Counted from the first letter of the stretch, positions 32,985 through 46,040 are shown. The stretch is DNA of 64,000 nucleotides from Nematostella vectensis (GCF_932526225.1 NC_064045.1:10940022-11004021), one strand, 5' to 3'. A program made the numbers and translations. Notes: generated by a model not told the origin, from the sequence alone.

Positions 32985-33290
32985 ACAGATCAGCATTAAA
33001 TCAAAATACAAATAAGCCGACTGGGAAACCTGTGGTGTGGACACGAAAAAATGCATCCAAAATTGCATCCACTATATGAAACTCGCGCATGCGTTAAAAA
33101 CACCGCTGATCGATACGAAATCAAAATAAAAACCAGCCGACTGGGAAACCTGTAATGTGGACACGAAAAATTGCATCTACTATATAAAACTCGCGCATGC
33201 GCTAAAATCACCGCTGATCAACATGAAATAAAAATACAAATCAGCCGACTGGGAAGCCTGTGGTGTGGACACGAAAAATCAGCTTTTCGC
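32985..33290. repeat. 108-121-bp tandem repeat, three copies
   Basis: Three units with GCCGACTGGGAA(A/G)CCTGT, GTGTGGACACGAAAAA-like, AACTCGCGCATGCG and CACCGCTGATC at 33015, 33136 and 33244. Each full unit carries GCGCATGCG, an NRF1-like word, 350-650 bp upstream of the USP start. Confidence 0.75.
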
Positions 33291-33554
33291 ATATGCGGAT
33301 GCCATGTTTAGACTTCCTCTCTTGTCGCTGCACTCCCTCCGAGAAATAAATAAACCAAAAATACAAAAGGAAATCGACAATTTACAAATCAGGAAAATAA
33401 TTGGAGTTCGCAGGCGCTTCATAATCGAGTTAATGGAAGTCATTACGTGGAAGTCCCAATGCATGTAGTCGGATCCAGTCCAAGACCTAGCCTGCGTAGC
33501 GGTTCTCAAGGGGAGGGGAAGGGGACGAGAGAGGGGGGGGGGGCGGTTGACTCA

Positions 33555-33700
33555 ACCGCAAAGCTCGCAAACTACTCGCCCAACTAGCTTAGAATTTCAT
33601 ACAGACTACATTGAGGATACGAAAATCAAGTACGAATATTATTGTGATTTTTATAGATTTTATTTCATAGTAGAATGAACGGCTTCTTATAACTCTATAT
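33555..33700. repeat. dispersed repeat, second copy at 57680-57830
   Basis: AAGCTCGCAAACTACTC, TAGCTTAGAATTTCAT and AGACTACATTGAGG occur in the same order and spacing at 57690-57745, with weaker similarity beyond, so both are members of one interspersed family. Confidence 0.55.
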
Positions 33701-33919
33701 GTTTACTACAAACTACGTCACGAACGTAGCGTGATCAAACCCTGTTAGCTTTGGATACCTGTGCCTTTGATTGATAGATTGAAAGATATGCGAAATGTAA
33801 ACAATTGGGGGCGCGCCACGTTTAAAACTTATAAATTTATTGTCACCCAAATGCCGTTTGCTCCTTTGGGGTGGTAAATTTGTAGAAAAAGCAAAGTTAA
33901 TACCATGAAATTATCTTAG

Positions 33920-34290
33920 ACCCCCATGTATCCGTTTTCGCTTGAAAACGCAACCTTTTTGTTCCGTTTTCAAAAAGATCCGCGTCCACACGAAGCGTAT
34001 TTATTTTGGGACGCCCCATCCCCACGAAAACGCAGAAACAAAACGCAGAAACGGTACGAAACGATAATAGGCTCTATAGCGCATGCGTTTGTCCACACAA
34101 CACCGAAAGGGTATAGTCGTTTTAAAAGTATTCCACTATGGAGAGCGTTTTCAAATTGTTCAGTTATCACGTTTTCAAATTTTCAGTTATCGTTTTCGCG
34201 TTTGTGTGTGGGCGATTACCCGTATTCGTAACGAAAAGATTGCGTTTTCAAACGAAAAGATTGCGTTTTCAAACGGTTACGTGGGGACGG
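33920..34290. mobile_element. MITE-like element with CGTTTTC-rich termini
   Basis: The left end (CCCCCATGTATCCG, TTGAAAACGCAA) is the approximate reverse complement of the right end (TTGCGTTTTCAAACGG, TTACGTGGGGAC). The interior is made of AAACG/CGTTT words with CATGCGTTTGTCCACAC. The TIR is imperfect, about 30 bp. No coding capacity. Confidence 0.55.
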
Positions 34291-34429
34291 CAAAAAACAG
34301 TTTCAGTTCGCGATCTGGTGATAACATATTTATACAGTAAGCTTTCTCCAGCTGCTTTCACTAACAATCATACATTTGATTGACAAGTCAAGTCAGATCA
34401 AAAGAGAACAAAGTCATTACAAGGTATTG

Positions 34430-34988
34430 GTACTAAATAAACTAATTAGTATTCCATGGGTTTTTAAAAAACACTCTATAACACTTTGTCTTATATTAAC
34501 TGTGAACTACACTAAAGCGTACTACGCTTTATTTGCGATCAATTCCATTGTTCCCTTTTGTGTTTTCCTGACTATTAAACTTTGACTATCACACTTTGTT
34601 TCACGGGTTAATGAAAACCACTTTAATCGGGATTTCTGTTTGGTTAACACCTTGGCTGGAAGATTGTTTAGCTGTTGCCACAAGTTTGCACGTTACTCAA
34701 AACCTCAATCGCTAAGCCGATTTTACCTTAGCTATACATTTGGTGTAATATTTTATCTTGGATGATATCATCCATAAAGCAAACATCCTTGGTGAATATT
34801 ACAAGGCCGGCCATTTGACCATACTTATTAAAAACCATGTGTTTTAATCATACGTGTATTAATCATGCCCTGTGTGAGAAGTCTTATTAAAGACGAAAAT
34901 TTGGCAGAGTCGAATTCCAGTTTTTGGTGTATCGATTTGAAGCTTTCATATACTTAAGAGTGACAGTCTGAGTCACCATGGTTACCCC
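34430..34988. other. duplicated 3' flank of copy 2
   Basis: Reverse complement of 14460-14640 and 16394-16770. It carries the uninterrupted empty-site sequence for the 14945-16393 insertion (about 34780-34797), showing that the insertion postdates or bypassed this copy. Confidence 0.7.
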
Positions 34989-35679
34989 TTACTTGAAATG
35001 CATGACGAAGTAAGGAAGGATCTGATCCGAATTCTCGATGATGACCATGTCACCGAAAGCATTTGCGGCTGGTTGTCCTCTTTGCAGTTGGAGAACTTTC
35101 TTGGAATTGTACCCTTGAAGGATGTCTCTGCCACTACTGTCCACCCACTCACGGCCTGGGAGAACTCGACATAGCAGCAACCCGTCACCATAACCCATGC
35201 TGATCTCAGGGAATTCCGAGAAGTAGTTTCCTCGACCGTATGCCTGTCTTTGGGCGAACTTGATATCGAGGTTGTTACGCAGAATGCTGTCAATATTGAC
35301 GCTTCTTGTGCCGTGGTAGGCGAGAATTTCGCCGTCTGGGATACCTTTGCTTTTAAACTCCTTCTGCTTAGCTTCAAACTTTTGTAACAGTTGGTTGTTG
35401 ATGACGACGTCGATTGATTCTATCTCCTTCTTTGTCTGGCACTTGCTAAGATAATGCTGTGCGGCGAGGTTGTAGAAGTTCTCAAAAGGATCGTTCGGGT
35501 CCACGGTCCGAGATGGCTTCATGTTTTTCTTTATAAATGGCTGGCCTGCAGCAGCAAGCTGTTGAGGTGGAGGGAGGCCTGTGGTAGAGTAGTGCACGAT
35601 GTACTGGGGAAGAGCCTGTGCCGGGTCAAAGATGACGAACTCATCATTCATGACGTCAGAGCCTCGAGGTGCGTACACA
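34989..35679 (-). CDS. copy 2 last exon: PARP fold 1 end and PARP fold 2
   Basis: Same 691-nt length as copy 1 exon 8 and over 90% identical by eye. NDEFVIFDP is retained. In fold 2 the aligned third triad position is Asp (GAC) where copy 1 has Val (GTC), a single-nucleotide difference. The exon ends LPYFVMHFK and TAA (34989-34991). Confidence 0.85.
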
Positions 35680-38600
35680 CTGTAATGGAATTATACGATA
35701 TCAGCAAAGAGACTGTGACATTTGGTAAATGCCATGCACTAGCACACTGCACCACACAAGCTGTACCTAGGGACCACCTGCACAGTGAGCCATGCACTAA
35801 CACACTGCACCACACAAGCTGTACCTAGGGACCACCTGCACAGTAAGCCATGCACGAACACACTGCACTACACAAGCTGTACCAAGGGACCACCTGCACA
35901 GTAAGCCATACATTAACACACTGCACCACACAAGCTGTACCAAGGGACCACCTGCACAGTAAGCCATGCACTAACACACTGCACCACACAAGCTGTCCCT
36001 AGGGACCACCTGCACAGTAAGCCATGCACGAACACACTGCACTACACAAGCTGTACCAAGCGACCACCTGCACAGTGAGCCATACATTAACACACTACAC
36101 CACACAAGCTGTACCCAGGGACCCCTTGCACAATGAGCCATACATGAATAAACAACATCACACAAGCTGTACCTAGGGACCACCTGTACAGTGAGCCATT
36201 CATTAACACACTCTACCACACAAGCTGTACCTAGGGACCACCAGTACAGTGAGTCATGGACATTGGAATGACATTTAAAGTAAGTAAGTTATCAACCAAC
36301 ACATATAAAAGGCGTATCCCTAAACGCCACCAAACTATACGCCTACCTATCGTATCTTCCTTTGCGGAGCTTCGCCTTGTCCATATTTCGATCAGCCTTC
36401 CTCACAATCATGCTCCGTCCCAGTAACACCTGACACACCAGGAGTTTGTTGGACCCCTTGGTGTAGATGCCCTGTGCGCTCTTCGATGAGTCTGTGGCAA
36501 AATAGATTCCCTGCCCATACATCCCTCGCTTGCCTGGGGGAAGGTTTTGGTCAGGCAGCTTAAACCCATCTCGAGTGATACCCGCCACGCCCTCGTCCGA
36601 TGTCCCATGGAACTTTGTGTCAATGTTGTCACCAAATGCTCTTGACTTGGCCTCCTCAAATCTCTTCTCGAGCTTCAAGTTCGTTACCTTTTCGATTTTG
36701 TGGACAGTCGGGTACCAGTTGTGGCACGGTTGGATGTACTTCAAGACTTGGTCTTCTACTTTTTGGAACTCAGCTGATCCTGCACCATCGCGGAAAATTT
36801 CATCGCAGAAGAAATATTTCTCCTCTTCGATGCTTATTTTCTTTTCTATCGCTTCAATTCTCTTTTTTGCCATTTTGTGAAATTGCTTCATCGTCTCTTG
36901 TTGCTTCCTCTCGCAGAGTTTGCAGTCTCCTTTACTACAGTCCTCGCCACAAAGGTTAGTGCACGGATGGCCACACCCCGGTCGGTTTCGCCCACAAGGT
37001 ACGTTACACACGACGTCCTCTTCCTTTTGCTGGCAAATCCTAAACAGCTCGTGTCCGCAATCCTTCTTGGTAAACTTCTCTTTCTTGTCGCACTTCCACG
37101 TGATCTTTTCAGAGCACTTCTTCTTCTTAGACGATGGATGATTACATCCGGGGAAATGATAATCAACCATTTCCACGCATTTCAACTGCGATGGGTTTAC
37201 GTGACACTTCTTGGAACTCACGTGATTACAGTCAGGGAAGACGTAGGAGACGCTGATATCACAGCGCAGATTATTGAGAAGTTCGTAGCATTGCCGCTTA
37301 ACAGGGTGCCCGCACGAGGGGAACGTGTCCTGTACGACGATGGTGCACAGGGTGTGGGCGTGGCGCGAAGCACATGACTTCCTGCATACGTGACCGGGAA
37401 TCTTGCATGGCATTTGATCCCCGCATTCCAGCTTGCAGAGAGATAGCGGACGATCTACGACGCTCTTCACGTCTGAGGCACTCTCTGCGTGCTTGCACGA
37501 ACGCTCTTTATGCTTCCAACACTGACAATATAAAGTAAATGACTTATCAGGATGTTAAATGTATTGTGTTTTCTATTTTCAGCTACCTATCCAATAGAGG
37601 AGTTAGGAAAGAAGTCCTGTCCATTAATCAGATAAATATAATATTGACAGTATATATGACATATATGACACTTACATAGTTCAGCTGAGTTATAAGGACG
37701 CTAATTCAATTTTCTATAAAAGTTAGCATAATAATGAAAAATCGGGATGGGCCATCTAAAGCATCTGTTCGTAGACTTTTTCAACAAAAAAATATAGGTG
37801 AAAACTAAAATAAAAACATTAAGGAACTACGTCAGAATGTATACAATCGATTAGGGTAACTAAACGAATCAAACGAAAGCAAACTTACATAGATTCCGTC
37901 CGTGAAAAAAACAAAAATCCACTAAAACGTGTTCCACAGTGGCGACACAATGATTAACAAAATGATAACGAATCATTACGATTTGGGCTTTACCGAGCAA
38001 AGGAGCTTTGGCACTCCGTGATCAAGAGATCCCTACCACGGGAAAAGATGAGTTCAAAAAATATCTTTCTCGGGATAAACATGATCGTCAAATGCCTACC
38101 TACGGGCCAGTTCAACTGTTCGAATCCCCCACCCCTTGCAGAGCCTCCCATTCACCGGCTAAACATTGACAGGTGCATTAGTCAGCGCCTCCCATTCACC
38201 GGCTTAACATTGATGGGTGCATTAGTGAGCGCCTCCCATTCACCGGCTTAACATTGATTGGTGCATTAGTCAGCGCCTCCCATTCACCGGCTTAACATTG
38301 ATTGGTGCATTAGTGAGCGCCTCCCATTCACCGGCTTAACATTGATTGGTGCATTAGTCAGCGCCTCCCATTCACCAGCTTAACATTGATTGATGCATTA
38401 GTCAGCGCCTCCCGTTCACCGGCTTAACATTGATTGGTGCATTAGTCAGCGCCTCCCATTCACCAGCTTAACATTGATTGATGCATTAGTCAGCGCCTCC
38501 CGTTCACCGGCTTAACATTGATTGATGCATTAGTCAGCGCCTCCCGTTCACCGGCTTAACATTGATTGGTGCATTAGTCAGCGCCTCCCATTCACCGGCT

Positions 38601-41600
38601 TAACATTGACAGGTGCATTAGTCAGCGCCTCCCATTCACCGGCTTAACATTGATAGGTGCATTAGTCAGCGCCTCCCATTCACCGGCTTAACATTGACAG
38701 GTGCATTAGTCAGCGCCTCCCATTCACCGGCTTAACATTGATAGGTGCATTAGTCAACGCCTCCCATTCACCGGCTTAACATTGACAGGTGCATTAGTCA
38801 GCGCCTCCCATTCACCGGCTTAACATTGATAGGTGCATTAGTCAGCGCCTCCCATTCACCGGCTTAACATTGACAGGTGCATTAGTCAGCGCCTCCCATT
38901 CACCGGCTTAACATTGATAGGTGCATTAGTCAGCGCCTCCCATTCACCGGCTTAACATTGACAGGTGCATTAGTCAGCGCCTCCCATTCACCGGCTTAAC
39001 ATTGATAGGTGCATTAGTCAACGCCTCCCATTCACCGGCTTAACATTGACAGGTGCATTAGTCAGCGCCTCCCATTCACCGGCTTAACATTGATAGGTGC
39101 ATTAGTCAGCGCCTCCCATTCACCGGCTTAACATTGATAGGTGCATTAGTCAGCACCTCCCATTCACCGGCTTAACATTGATTGATGCATTAGTCAGCGC
39201 CTCCCATTTACCGGCTTAACATTGATTGGTGCATTAGTCAGCGCCTCCCATTCACCGGCTTAACATTGATAGGTGCATTAGTCAGCGCCTCCCATTCACC
39301 GGCTTAACATTGATAGGTGCATTAGTCAGCGCCTCCCATTCACCGGCTTAACATTGATAGGTGCATTAGTCAGCGCCTCCCATTCACCGGCTTAACATTG
39401 ATAGGTGCATTAGTCAGCGCCTCCCATTCACCGGCTTAACATTGATAGGTGCATTAGTCATCATCGCCTTACGCAGGGGTGGCATGATTGGAAACCATTA
39501 CAGTGTTGGCCAATGAAAACGCTTTAAAGATTTTGAATGACGAAAGCCTGAAGGCGATTTCGTAGTTACAAATCGTCGGCAAGATTTCACAGAATATTGA
39601 AAACTCTGAAATCTTAAATGTTTGACAAGACTTACTTGTTGCGAAGCCGCACCCTAAGTTGCGCTGATCATTGGAAAATAGTTGTTTACTAACCTGAAGG
39701 GTGATTTTAGAAGCTAAACATTCCTGCTCTTCCATTCCGGTCAGCAATTTTCCCCAGCAACTTCTGCCTAGCGTATAAGCACTGCCTACGAAGTACATTC
39801 CGCACTGAGCCCGCGATTGCGCCACGCAGCGTCGGTTGATTTTACTCAGGAAGCCCACATTCCCATTGTTGTTACATCTGACCAGTGACACCACTACATA
39901 CTTGTTCTCGTCGCCCTGGTACATATCAATCGTCTGCACTGTCACTTGCTCATTATTGGGGTGAAGCTCTGGATAATCGATCCTGTGCTTTTTCATCTTC
40001 CCGCGTAGGATTTTGACCTGTCCAAGGTACGCGGCCAATACGGTCACCTCATTCGGTTTACAGCCGCTACTTAGAAGATAGAGCACAAGAGACGCGACCA
40101 TGTCCGCCTCTTTCTTGTTGGTAATGGTGCGTTCTTTCTTCTCAGGATGGTTATGTGTCCAGAAGAACATGGATTTGTCTAGGCACTCCAGAGGTTTGTT
40201 CTGAGATACACGAGGAAGGTTGTCCTTTAGGTTCGGATAGATGTCTTTCAGAAGCGCTGAGAACTCGGGACGCATTCTGTTTTGTTTCGCCAATGTCTTG
40301 TACGGAAAATTAGATTTGACAAGACGCTCCATAAGCGAGACGTCAAAGTCAAAATCCTTCGTGAGTTCGTACGTATCGACCTAGGAAACAGAGCCAAGAC
40401 CGGGAATTGTAAAAAAAATCATTAAATAGCATTTGGCAGTTAGCAAGATGCAGTTTCATTCTGTCATAGTTATTTGAAACATCACAAATTAAAAAACAAT
40501 AAACATGAATCTATGAATGAGGTTTTTTTTTTGTATATGTATATAAGCTTGCATTTTCTTTTACTCTCTCTTGGGGGGTAACATCGCACAGTCTCATTAA
40601 ATTAAAATCATCGTCCAATGGCGTCTAAGCTCAACACCTACTTACGTTTGGTCTAAGCTGCTTATGGTCTCCGATGAGGATAAGATGCTGTAGCTGTGGT
40701 GTCAGCGCTGCGAGAAGACTGGGCTCCAGGATCTCCGCAGCTTCTTCCACAATAACGACGCTGGGTCCAAGTAGCTGCAGCAGGTCGTGGTTAATGGACG
40801 CCCCTGTGATAGTAACACCCACAATCTTCTTGGATTGAAGCACCTCAAACTTGCGATTAGTCTCAATACCTGGACGAATTGAGAGGGACGAGAAACAAGA
40901 ATCAGTTAAAAAAACTAACAACGACAATGAACATTGTTACCACGAGAACCGACAGCAATAACAGTCGATAGCAATAACAGTCGACGGCAATAACAGTCGA
41001 TAGCAATAACAGTCGACGGCAATAACAGTCGATAGCAATAACAGTCGACAGCGATAACAGTCGACGACAATAATAGTCGATAGCAATAACAGTCGATAGC
41101 AATAACAGTCGACTGCAATAGCAGTCGTCAGCAATAACGGCAACAACAGTCACATTCTTGTGGAGCTGTAACCTCAGCTGCACTTATATAAATATGAATG
41201 GCTTGCAACGTGTCTAGCCTGATAGCTACCAGGCGATTTCTGCCTCACCTTGCTTGCGGTCTCTCAATTCTTCAAGTTCAGCGAGTAGCTCCCCCAGCTT
41301 GTCAGCTGTGACGCTGGACCGGTTGTACAGGATCGTGTAAAGAAACTGAAGACGCTGCATCCCCGTGAGAGACCACAGGTTCTCCACCGCTAGAATTGAG
41401 CTACTCGGCTCCATGTTCTGGGGATAATCCTGAAGACTCACAAGCACTTCAGCGCTGTTTTTCTCAAATAATACCAAGTTATCCCTTTTTCTCTCTCCCC
41501 TTCCATCGCCGCCGAAAGATGACAGTCTAGCCTCTAGAAGAGCCTGCACATCTTCCTCGTCATACTCATCGTAATCATCGTCACTATTGTCATCTTGCTG

Positions 41601-44600
41601 TTTTTTATCTGATTTTTAAATGAAAAAAAAGGAATAATGTTTTTCTTATTCTCTGTCTCCTCAATATCGCGTATCAGGATAAACTGTAACCTCCTTATAA
41701 AACTGTTGTTTCACTTACCATTGCCCTGAATCTTTCTTACGCCCTCGTCAACTGTCGAAACGTCACTGTTATAGTTCTCTTGGACAAACGTAGCTTGAAA
41801 TTCTCTGACCTGAGCGAGTTGTTTCCGATCGGGAATCCAGGTCTCTAGCGCCTTGTTGAACAACTCAAAGCAGTAGCGGGCATCAGTGTTATCCTTAGGA
41901 ACTCCCTCCTTGAAGCAATGAAGAACAAGGGTTTTGACGGTGGTGACCTGCTCTATGGATGTCACAAGCTTGGCTACCCATTCTCTACTGGCCCTGAACT
42001 TAGAGCTTGCTTTATAGACGAGGGTTTCGTTCCAGCCGGCATCCCGGATTAATGAAACAACCTGTGCTTCAGACATCTCTTGCAGAAGTGACTCACGTGT
42101 TAGGAAACTGCTGTTTCGTATGGTACCAGCTATTGATTTGATTTCTTCCGTTTTATCACCAATTGCTATCCGGATATCTTGAATCTCATTAAACCTCGCT
42201 TGCGTGTACCTCTCATTTTTCAAGATGGTCTGCAAATTGCACTCCTCTAGTTGTGGCTCCTTAGATCTTCCACCGATTCGTACGATGTTTTCTTTTTCAC
42301 AGAACTGAAACATCGCTTTCAGGAATTCATCAAGTGCGTGGTTCTTGTAAGTCAGCAGCAGGACGGGTCCAGTTAGTTGTGGCTGAAGAGACAGGAGGAG
42401 CTGGACTATCTTGACGCCAAGAAACGTCTTGCCACAGCCAGGTGGTCCCTGGACAATAGCTAATCGATTATTCAGGGCATGGAGCAGAGCTTCGCTTTGG
42501 CTGGACTCTAAAAGTTTATATCGGTCGGCATATGCAAGAAATTCTTTTACATAAACGTCCTGTGCGTCTGCGGTTTTTGGCTCAACCGCTTTTGTATTGA
42601 TGGTTTGGGCAGAGTTCAGGTACAAGGGAAGTTCGGATGAGCTCACTGCGTGTACTATCTCATTCTTGAGCGGGAAGTCTTCCATTTCAAACTTCTGAAG
42701 GGAATTAAGTACAGGTCTCAGGGCATTGAAGTACGTAGGTGACTCTACCATGACCGTTAGCCCATCATTGAGCTGCAGACTGCTTATGACGTCACTGACA
42801 CTCAATGTATTGCAGTCTAAAAGCTCCACAGTAATAATCTGAGACTTGTTGAGAAGGTTGGTATCCCTGTTGCTCACAGTGGCCCATATGGCGTCTTCAA
42901 ATGTCCTGTTCGGCGACAAGCAGAGCAGATTGCCGAACATGAGCTGTGGCGATGCCTCCCATTTGGTCACGGGCTTGGCAGGGGTGAACTGCAGGGCGAG
43001 GGAGAACACGGCGTTATGGACCTCGTAACCTGATAACTGAATTTTGAAGTACACGTGCATGTCGCGCGGGTCAAGTTCGCTGTTCTTCAGGTCTTTGATG
43101 CCGCGTTGGATAGAGGCGAACGTCTCTGCGCGAAGCAATCTATACAGCAAAAATAACATAACACCATACATTTATCGAAGAAAGTAACAACATTAACGAT
43201 GTGCACAAATTAACAAACTGCTCATACCAGCAAGAAACCATCAACGCTTTTTAAATTCGTCCATGGTTTCATTTGATAGCTTAATTGATCAAGAACATGG
43301 TCATAGTAACCTGAAATAAGTGTCCATGTACTCCTCTGATCCACTGTAGGTTTCCGGACCAATCTTGACTCGCGACAGATGAGGGTCTTTCACTACAAGC
43401 TGGTCCGCCAGCTCCTTGCTTCCAGGAACCAACGGCATCTCATTCCAAAGGTCCATTTGCGGAACACATGAGCCGCCAGTTGACAGCAGCATTTGGAGTA
43501 AGTCGAAGAGAAAGCGCGTTTCTCCCCCTGGCTCTATCGCACAGAGAGCCGCCACACTTGGCAATAGCGCTCTTGCAGCATCGGGCACGTATCTTGCCAC
43601 GCCCATGCAGAGATCAGTCACTCTCTCACGAAGAACAGACACCTCGGGACTAAGACGTATAGCTTCAGGAAGGCTCATCTTCGTGATCTGGTCATTGTGA
43701 AACTGAAACAAGGCGCCTTGCAGAAGGGTTGAAATCATGCCCTCAATCAGCTTCTTGTGGTTCTTCCCAAGTTCCATTAGCCGAACTATTAGCTCTAAGA
43801 GGGTAACTATATAGGCCATGGCTTTAATGGGGTTCTCCGAAAAGATGCTGTCTCCAAGCAGCTCCCACAGTGCGCGACAAGGTAGGGTATCCAGCAGAAT
43901 GGTTTGACGCCCAGTGGAGCCATTATACTTCACCAGCTTCTCCAAGTACTGTTCCAGGTATTCTTGCAGCTCCGCTACACGGCGTGGAGCATACTCTTGT
44001 AACCTCACTTTCCAAGCCATCGGTTTCTTCTTGTCTTTTGTTCCCAATATGAACTCTATCTTGTCACCCTTTTTGATGGGTAAAACACTTTGTCCAATTG
44101 CGTCAGGTCGCATGTACACGTCTTTGTTGGTGTAACCCGTCGGTAGCGACGTGACGGGCGTAAGGAAGACAGCTCGCTCGCGAACTTCACATACAGTCCC
44201 CTGTAGCCACGAAGAGCTTTTGGTGCTAATGCCAATAGTGTTGCTTTTGGATTTTGGTTTTGGCTCGAAATCAACGAGAAACTTATTCGTCGAGTTAGGC
44301 TTACAAGCACCACGTACGAGTGGTTTTGATTTCGCTTCAAAATAGGGGACTGGTTTGGTTATTATTCCTGCTGAGTTATATGATGTGCTATTACTTGTCC
44401 TCATTCCAGATGTACCGGGTGTTGTACTGTTGCTTGTCCTTATTCCCGATGTACCGGGTATTGTACTGTTGCTTGTCCTTATTCCCGATGTACCGGGTGT
44501 TGTACTTTTGCTTGTCATCAACCCCGATGTACTTGCTGTTGTTGTTCTGCTTGTCCTAACCCCCGGAAAACTGGGTGTTGTACTGTTGCTCGTCCTATTT

Positions 44601-44905
44601 TCCGATGTACCGGGTGTTTTACTGTTGCTTGTCCTCATTCCCGATGTACTTTCTGCTGTAGTTCTGCTTGTCCTAACCTCCGATGAGCCGGGTGTTCTGC
44701 TTGTCCTACTTCCCGATAAACCGGGTGTTGTAGTGCTGCCAGTCCTAACCCCCGATATACAAAGTGTTCCATTACTTGACCAATTCGCCGATGCACGGTG
44801 TGTTGTTAATCTTGTCCCCGATGAACCGGGTATTTGGTCAATACTTTGCGATTTATTATCGCTGGACTCTAAAACACCCATTAACCTTAAAAGTTTTCTA
44901 AACAT
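34989..44905 (-). CDS. ZNFX1-like: ZNFX1-type helicase / dual-PARP protein (copy 2)
   Basis: Inverted paralogue of 3868-14459. Seven exons on the minus strand: 44905-43311, 43139-41719, 41608-41249, 40869-40646, 40380-39694, 37521-36347, 35679-34989. Junctions sit at the same codons as in copy 1; the sum is 6153 nt (2050 residues plus stop) with no break. Order: Ser/Thr-rich repeat N-terminus, cold-shock-like segment (LQGTVCEVRERAVFL, DVYMRPDAIG), helical region, SF1 helicase (GPPGCGKTFLG, EEAAEI, GDHKQLRP), NFX1 fingers, PARP fold 1 with H-Y-E, PARP fold 2 with H-Y and Asp (FGDMVII) at the position that is Val in copy 1. No PBZ exon is visible upstream; the frame stays open above the ATG for about 30 codons, so an earlier start or exon is possible. 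Exons 2-7 are near-identical to copy 1, the N-terminal exon is not. Confidence 0.85.
35732..36253. repeat. 58-bp minisatellite in last intron of copy 2
   Basis: About nine 58-bp units, reverse complement of the array at 13425-13715. Units vary at the ACCTAGGGACC / ACCAAGGGACC position. It fills most of the intron at 35680-36346. Confidence 0.9.
37522..38137. other. copy 2 intron, exon-proximal part
   Basis: Part of the intron 37522-39693. The first 170 bp beyond the exon match copy 1's intron (for example GGATGTTAAATGTATTGTGT); homology is then lost. No coding sequence. Confidence 0.5.
38138..39459. repeat. 44-bp minisatellite, about 30 copies, only in copy 2
   Basis: Thirty units of 44 bp (CAGCGCCTCCCATTCACCGG, CTTAACATTGATAGGTGCAT, TAGT). 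In the middle, units ending GACAGG and GATAGG alternate, an 88-bp dimer. It accounts for the enlargement of this intron (2172 bp, against 533 bp in copy 1). Confidence 0.95.
40950..41130. repeat. 16-bp repeat in a copy 2 intron
   Basis: About eleven units of ACAGTCGATAGCAATA or ACAGTCGACGGCAATA in the intron between exons 3 and 4 of the copy 2 model. The matching copy 1 intron (10145-10348) has single related words but no array, so the expansion is specific to copy 2. Confidence 0.85.
43311..44905 (-). CDS. copy 2 N-terminal exon with Ser/Thr repeat tract
   Basis: Residues 1-60 are unlike copy 1 (MFRKLLRLMGVLESSDN...). Residues about 55-175 consist of degenerate 12-residue units of the type TSNSTTPGTSGI / RTSRTTPG, encoded by 36-bp repeats at about 44390-44760. 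From the cold-shock-like segment on, it aligns with copy 1 exon 2 but at clearly lower identity than the later exons. The GLNSLL duplication of copy 1 is absent. Confidence 0.8.
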
Positions 44906-45011
44906 TTTGATTTGGACTATTGTTTTTCTTAGCTCAAGTAATAAACAGTCAGTACTTGGAGCGATTTTTCTAAACTGGTAAAGGCTGAGGGTTTCGTTGA
45001 CTGTATCGTTT

Positions 45012-45019
45012 ACTTCCGG
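45012..45019 (-). promoter_or_regulatory. ETS-type core upstream of copy 2
   Basis: CCGGAAGT on the minus strand about 110 bp upstream of the copy 2 ATG. A single 8-bp word in a region that could hold the promoter; support is only positional. Confidence 0.25.
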
Positions 45020-45029
45020 TTGACTTTTG

Positions 45030-45827
45030 CACTAGTTTACCCACTTAAGACTACTTTAGTTCTGTACACCTAACGCAGTTGGCACTGCACGCCCATGCTA
45101 GACGATTGGATCCTTGACTGGGTCCCATGTAAGCCTAAGGAAAAAAAGGAACAATTAACATAGAGTAGAACCCAGATAGAACGATATAAATGTATATCGT
45201 TCCATCGAGATTTTACACGAAATGTCCATCGTTATACCGAGAATTTAACTGCGATCGCTTTCCCTGGGATTGGGACTTTTTAAAACCCGAATTACTTGAG
45301 CTTACTGTTAAGGCTTTAATCTCAGATGCAGGTGAGGGCAAGCGTAAACTGTACGCTATATACTTGATGTTGTTGTTTTTAGATTAATCTGCATAGCTGC
45401 GCAATGCACAGGAAGCCAATGCGCCAATTCCTAATAAGATTTCTCAAGCTGTTATTCCAGTCCGCCATATTGGAATTTGAAATCTCACCGGAGAATCGCT
45501 TGTATTTGTGCAGTTAAAGGGCAAGATCGTCAATTTTTTTACTGCAAATGCAATCAAAGCTCTGCCCTTAAATATGTCATCGTGAAAAGTAATACTCAAA
45601 TTGGAATTTTGAACAACTGAAATAATTAACACCATGAACAATTGAACCAATTATATTTTATGTAACAATATGACTCACTTTGGATATTTCAGTAAATTTA
45701 ATTCAAAGCATTTTTTAACCCTAGGGATAGCGCTTTAAATAAACGCTGGATTTGCCCTCCCTAAGCTAGTTTATGCCACCCCCACTATGGGATAGGCTAG
45801 GTCATGAATGTCAACCCCAAATACACA
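45030..45827. other. intergenic, no gene recognised
   Basis: AT-rich sequence upstream of copy 2 without a credible reading frame. I searched the minus strand for a C-x5-C-x6-H-x5-H PBZ exon like the one in copy 1 and saw none. Confidence 0.4.
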
Positions 45828-45834
45828 TGCAATC

Positions 45835-46040
45835 AAGGCTCGTAGCCAGGATTTTAAGCGGGGGGGGGGGGGGGGGGTTCGTTTACCCATAAAGCGGACC
45901 ATTTTCTTTTAGGTAGCTCGTCCTACCTCGTAGTGGTACTTAGTTTTCCTTAATTAGAGCGGACCTTCCAGTCGTGTGTGTGTGTGTTTGTGTGGGGGGA
46001 GGGGTTATTTCTAACCTCCAGAACCCCCTGGCTACGGGCC
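45835..46040. mobile_element. MITE of the GTAGCCAGG family
   Basis: Begins with CTCGTAGCCAGGATTT and ends CCTGGCTACGGGCC, inverted copies of each other. TGCAATC lies on both sides (45828-45834 and 46041-46047), a likely 7-bp target duplication. A G-run and a (GT)n tract lie inside. A second member is at 48796-49109. Confidence 0.65.
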
